A stretch of 64,000 nt of DNA, from NCBI GenBank assembly GCA_029834535.1, contig JAQMWT010000524.1:310001-374000 (forward strand), in the 5' to 3' direction. Positions within the stretch are counted from its first letter, which is position 1; the number at the start of each line of letters is the position of its first letter. The translations under genes were made by a program, and so were the position numbers. A model generated the notes under the pieces. The model had not been told where the DNA came from, ran no database searches, and was given only the letters and a program-made list of their open reading frames with translations. This document shows, piece after piece, positions 60,691 to 64,000 of this stretch. Origin of the DNA: Chrysophaeum taylorii. Taxonomy: Eukaryota; Sar; Pelagophyceae; Pelagomonadales; Pelagomonadaceae.

Positions 60691-60699
60691 GCGATCATA

Positions 60700-61569
60700 G
60701 GCCGAGAGCTGCGTGTCCATCAACGAGCTTGTCTCTGTCTTTTGACAGCGGAGTCTTTTGACGATGGACGCAAGATGCAAACCTACCTCTGTGATTGCCT
60801 CCTGCCGAGAAGGACACGCTCTCTATATTTTGATAGAAAATTCGGATCCTCAAGCTAAGCGCCACGCGTGCTCGACGGCCATTATTTTCTCGATTCGGAA
60901 GCGGGCCTCGCCGCGCCGCGCCTTGATGGCGCAGATCGGCAAGCACACGTGCTTAAGCATGTCACGGACGATGTTCTGACAGAGACCAGTACAATAAAAT
61001 CATCAGGGCTATGGATCTACGTCGGCTAGGAGTGGTTTGTTGCCGAAGACTCAGTCCGGCGTGCTCCTGGTATCAGTAGTTGCATACGTAGACGGCCGAC
61101 GGTTAATAGCGATCTATCCGACGGTTTTACAGGAACAGGATGTTATTTTCCATCAAGCAAAAGGGCGACCGACAGACCAAAGGGGCATATTATTATTATA
61201 CTTCCAGCGCATCCAGAGAGGTGGGTAGAGCCTGCGTGCGGCCTAAGATGGTACTACACCACTCCGCCTCACCACATGCTACTAGCGCGAGCAAGAAGAG
61301 CTCCTCCTTACTGCAGAGCATTTAGCAAGCAGTGGTAAATCACCTGGGAAACCATCCCGTCTCATCATGGGCGTCTGGAAGTATTTAATTCGGGGAATGA
61401 AAAGGTATGTTCCCTATATCCTCAGAACACGACAGGCGGCATCTAGAACTACACGAGAAAGGTAAAGTGTATAGTGCTACACACCTCGGGACGCGCTAGA
61501 CCATGATGATGAGCTTAAGCACGAATCAGAGGACTATTTGATTGTGTAGAAAGGAAGAAGCTTGATGGT
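60700..61569. other. Interval without supported genes
   Basis: Short frames only. 61230-61310 shares blocks (CCACTCCGCC.CACCAC.TGCTACTA) with 37330-37370 in the LTR-like region of copy A, so it is probably another relic of that family. Confidence 0.4.
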
Positions 61570-61690
61570 CACTCTCCGCCGACCGACCTTTCGGCGCTCC
61601 TCGTCTACAGGCCCGTGATTCCGGACTGGCTCCTGTCGGTCCGGCCTGGCTCACATGCTCGGGAGAGGTCTGCAGTTAGTTAGTTAGAAA
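61570..61690 (+). repeat. SINE-like repeat, 3' fragment
   Basis: It contains TTTCGGCGCTCCTCGTCTAC, GTGATTCCGGACTGGCTCCT, CCTGGCTCACATGCTCGGG and the tail CAGTTAGTTAGTTAG. It has the same 5' breakpoint zone as the copy at 3380. Confidence 0.7.
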
Positions 61691-61959
61691 GGAAGAATAA
61701 GGGTAAGGAAGAGATCACGTTCTCAACGGACGGATAAGGGTAAGACACAGTAGGACTCTGCATTTTACGGCACTCAAGGTTGGACTGACCGTGAGCGGAA
61801 AGAACAAGCCACTGGGAGTGAAGAGTCTTGTTGAAGTCGTGAGAGCGTGAGAATGGAGGAAATGCGGAAGGTATGAGGGAGTGCCGAACTGAACGGAGAG
61901 AAAACCCACATAGAGAAGAGATGTCCCCTAACAAGACCGGTGGTGTCGATCATAAATCC

Positions 61960-62340
61960 TAACTACTAATCGACAGATGTTTGTCTGTTTGTTAGGGTCG
62001 GATAAGAAAGTTCGTACGAGCCGTTAACTATGTTTCAGTTTGTACTAAGACATACTCAACGGATCGCTGAGCTATGTTCATTTGTACTCAAGCAGTATGT
62101 GCCGCCACGCCGCGAGATCGTCGCGATGGAACTAGTCCCCATAGTGAAGTCGGCATCCTTTCGCCCCCTCACGCAAAAAAAGGAAAAATCCCACGCGTTG
62201 TAGGACCCGTCGTTGCGGCGCGGGCTAGTCTCGTTTTCTTATCCGACCCTATGTTTGTCTGTTTGTCTGTCTGTCTTTAAATGTCGACTGCTAAGAGGGG
62301 GGTGTGTGTGGGGAGCATGAAGGATGTGGGTGGGTTTGTG
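61960..62340 (-). repeat. LINE 3' tail interrupted by a MITE
   Basis: ACTAATCGACAGATGTTTGT and TGTTTGTCTGTCTGTCTTTA then TGTCGACTGCTAAGAGGGG correspond to the single block at 57.43-57.49 kb, split here by a 259-bp insertion. It lies directly downstream of the non-LTR ORF on the minus strand and so gives the identity of the tail. Confidence 0.6.
61993..62251. repeat. 259-bp MITE with 17-bp perfect inverted ends
   Basis: Starts TAGGGTCGGATAAGAAA and ends with its exact reverse complement. The similarity continues imperfectly inward to about 29 bp. Both flanks carry TGTTTGTCTGTTTGT, consistent with a target duplication in a repetitive target. No ORF. Confidence 0.92.
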
Positions 62341-62385
62341 GGGTATGAGGGATGTGCCTGACGGGCAGAGATAAGTACGCGGGAC

Positions 62386-63991
62386 CTAGTCGGGGTCATC
62401 GCCGAGGCGTGGGGCAGGCGAAGAGAGGACGGGCCCCGCCCGTAGGTCGTACGCATGCTGCCGCCGGACGTATGTGCGACGAAGGGTGACGTCCTGCTGG
62501 GATCGGGCGGCCTGGGTGGGTTTCCCCGCGGCGGCGACATGGGTGAGGGCAGTGAGGGCACAGCGAGCCCGGCCTAATGCGTTGGCGATCCCCCACTCAC
62601 GGTAGATGCGGCGAGTTTGGGCTGCCTTTGCCTCTGTGAAGTTGGCGCAGCCGCTTGTCACCCAGGTTCGCGCAGCGATGCGCTCTGCGCATGTTTGGGC
62701 GAGAGCGTGGCACGCCGCGCTGGCCTCACCGAAGGCACCAAAGACGAGGCCGGCGACGGTGCCGTAGCTACGTAGCCGCTGTTCGACAGGGCCCAAGAAG
62801 CCAGGCGGTGGTACTGTACCCGGCTGGGGGATGATGGCGTCGATGCCGCGGGCGTGAGCGAGGTATTCGGAGTGGACTTGCGCTGCGCGCCGATCGACAG
62901 GCGACGGGTGGGAGGGATGGAGGGCGTGGGCGGTGTACAACGAACCCCAAGCGAGGGTTTTGATGTCGTAGAGTTGCTCCTTGTTGTCCAGCGTGGTGAG
63001 GATGTCTGGGACGACTTGACGTCGGGCGAGATTGCCTCGGTACCGGCCGTAGAGGCGCGTGCGAATGGTAGGGGCGACGACGTCAGCAAAGATGCCGAAA
63101 ACCTCGGACAGGGCTGGGATGCCGGCCTCTTTGACGCTGCCGTGGACGCAGTCGAGCTGGCCGTCATGCCAGGTGGTCCGCGCTCCTCCGCGGTTGACAA
63201 GGTTGGCCTGCGTGAGAAGCACCTTGCCGTGAGCGTCGAGAACGACGTCAGTGCCCAGAATGCGAGTGCCCACGAGGCCCAAACAAGCTGGAGAGGGGTA
63301 GCCAAAGTACTGGGCACACATCTCAGCCCAGCAGCGGTTGGGGATTTGAAGGCCAGAGCTGGGCCACGAGCTGATGAACGTGGTCGAGAAGCGATCCCAT
63401 GAGGACGCCGCTACTCGAAGTGCTTCGGTGATGGGAAGGGTGGCCGCAAGGCGCTGGAGTGCAGTGGCCCGAGCTGTCTCGCGCTGGGAGGTTAGAGCAC
63501 GCTGGAGTTGGGGTATGAGCACGGGTGTCGAGATGGTGGGGTCGACGAGGACGCCCATGGACACGAATTCGTGGGAGAGAGGACCGTCGACGAGATGAAC
63601 GTTGGCGGGGTCGCCGGAACCAGCGCCGCCGTGGGAAGCCAGCGTGGTACGGAGATCAGCCCGAAGTCCGTCCCACGCAGTCTCGAGTGCCCGCCCCAGG
63701 CGGCAACCGGATGCGAGGAGGTGGTGCCAACGGTGCAACTCGTTACCTGTGCGAAAAGAAGTGGCACCCAGGACCGAGGCGAGGCGGGGAGGTAGCCAGG
63801 GACCTCCAAGGCACCCGTAGGATCGCGAAGGTCGACGAGGTGTGGGAGGGCCTGGGCCGCCGTGCCAACAAAGGCGGCGGGGCTGAGGTCGGCGCAGGAG
63901 CGAATGCCGCCACCCCCACTTCGAGCAGGAAGACGGAGGCGTTGGAGGACGATGCCGTTGGAGTCAAAAACCTGACGCGGATCTGCGCCAA
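62386..63991 (-). pseudogene. C-terminal part of a non-LTR retroelement ORF, open at the window edge
   Basis: The minus strand enters from the right edge with LQRLRLPARSGGGGIRSCAD followed by LSPAAFVGTAAQALPHL. This is the LPARLGG.GLRS...APAAF.GS block found after the reverse transcriptase of algal non-LTR elements. Near 63740 the frame changes (or a small intron occurs, since a GTAACG is present), and a 450-codon frame (63738-62386, first codon TTG) follows with LASHGGAGSGDPANV and SWPSSGLQIPNRCW. PDILTTLDNKEQLYDIKTLA fits the PD..(D/E)xK layout of a restriction-like endonuclease. RRAAQVHSEYLAHARGIDA and YGTVAGLVFGAFGEASAA follow. The 3' end carries the tail repeat. The RT core lies outside the window. 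Confidence 0.65.
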
Positions 63992-64000
63992 GTGCTGTGG

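Overview
This window is nuclear DNA from a eukaryotic alga, most likely a stramenopile (diatom, pelagophyte or brown-algal relative). The evidence is the secreted or membrane proteins with very long Pro/Ser/Thr-rich stalks, LamG-like and FG-GAP ectodomains, EGF/tenascin-type proteins, mostly intronless genes beside a few 46-101 nt introns, and a typical eukaryotic initiator tRNA-Met. The taxonomic call is an inference.

Layout. (1) 1-3.6 kb: a decayed, minus-strand copy (copy B) of an LTR retroelement, cut by the window edge. (2) 3.6-6.9 kb: a broken unknown ORF and a palindromic MITE-like repeat. (3) 6.9-34.3 kb: the compact gene-bearing core. On the plus strand it has an FG-GAP receptor-like kinase with five exons. 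On the minus strand it has a 3232-residue adhesion-like protein with six LamG-like domains. Then come a multi-pass membrane protein, a mitochondrial PDK/BCKDK-type kinase, an EGF/tenascin-like protein, a GT34-like glycosyltransferase, a TALE homeobox protein, an Eco1/ESCO-type cohesin acetyltransferase, a MYND zinc-finger protein and an HpcH/HpaI aldolase. Several neighbours are separated by only 10-70 bp. (4) 34.4-64 kb: a graveyard of nested mobile elements. It holds a hAT transposase fossil, a second copy (copy A) of the LTR retroelement, an 8.6-kb block of unexplained minus-strand ORFs lying inside copy A, SINE-like repeats, LINE 3' tails, a Helitron/Pif1-type helicase fragment, minisatellites, a clean 259-bp MITE, and the C-terminal half of a non-LTR retroelement ORF at the right edge. 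An initiator tRNA-Met gene survives in this repeat island.

Most notable: copy A carries, between its retropepsin and its reverse transcriptase, a cytosine-C5 DNA methyltransferase domain (motif I FSGAGG, motif IV ASPPC and later motifs recognisable). A retroelement that brings its own DNA methyltransferase could methylate host or element DNA. Retrotransposon-borne DNMTs have been reported from dinoflagellates and a charophyte alga; whether this lineage is new cannot be judged without a search. Copy A is broken by frameshifts and in-frame stops. Copy B ends at the window edge just before the point where its DNMT would begin.
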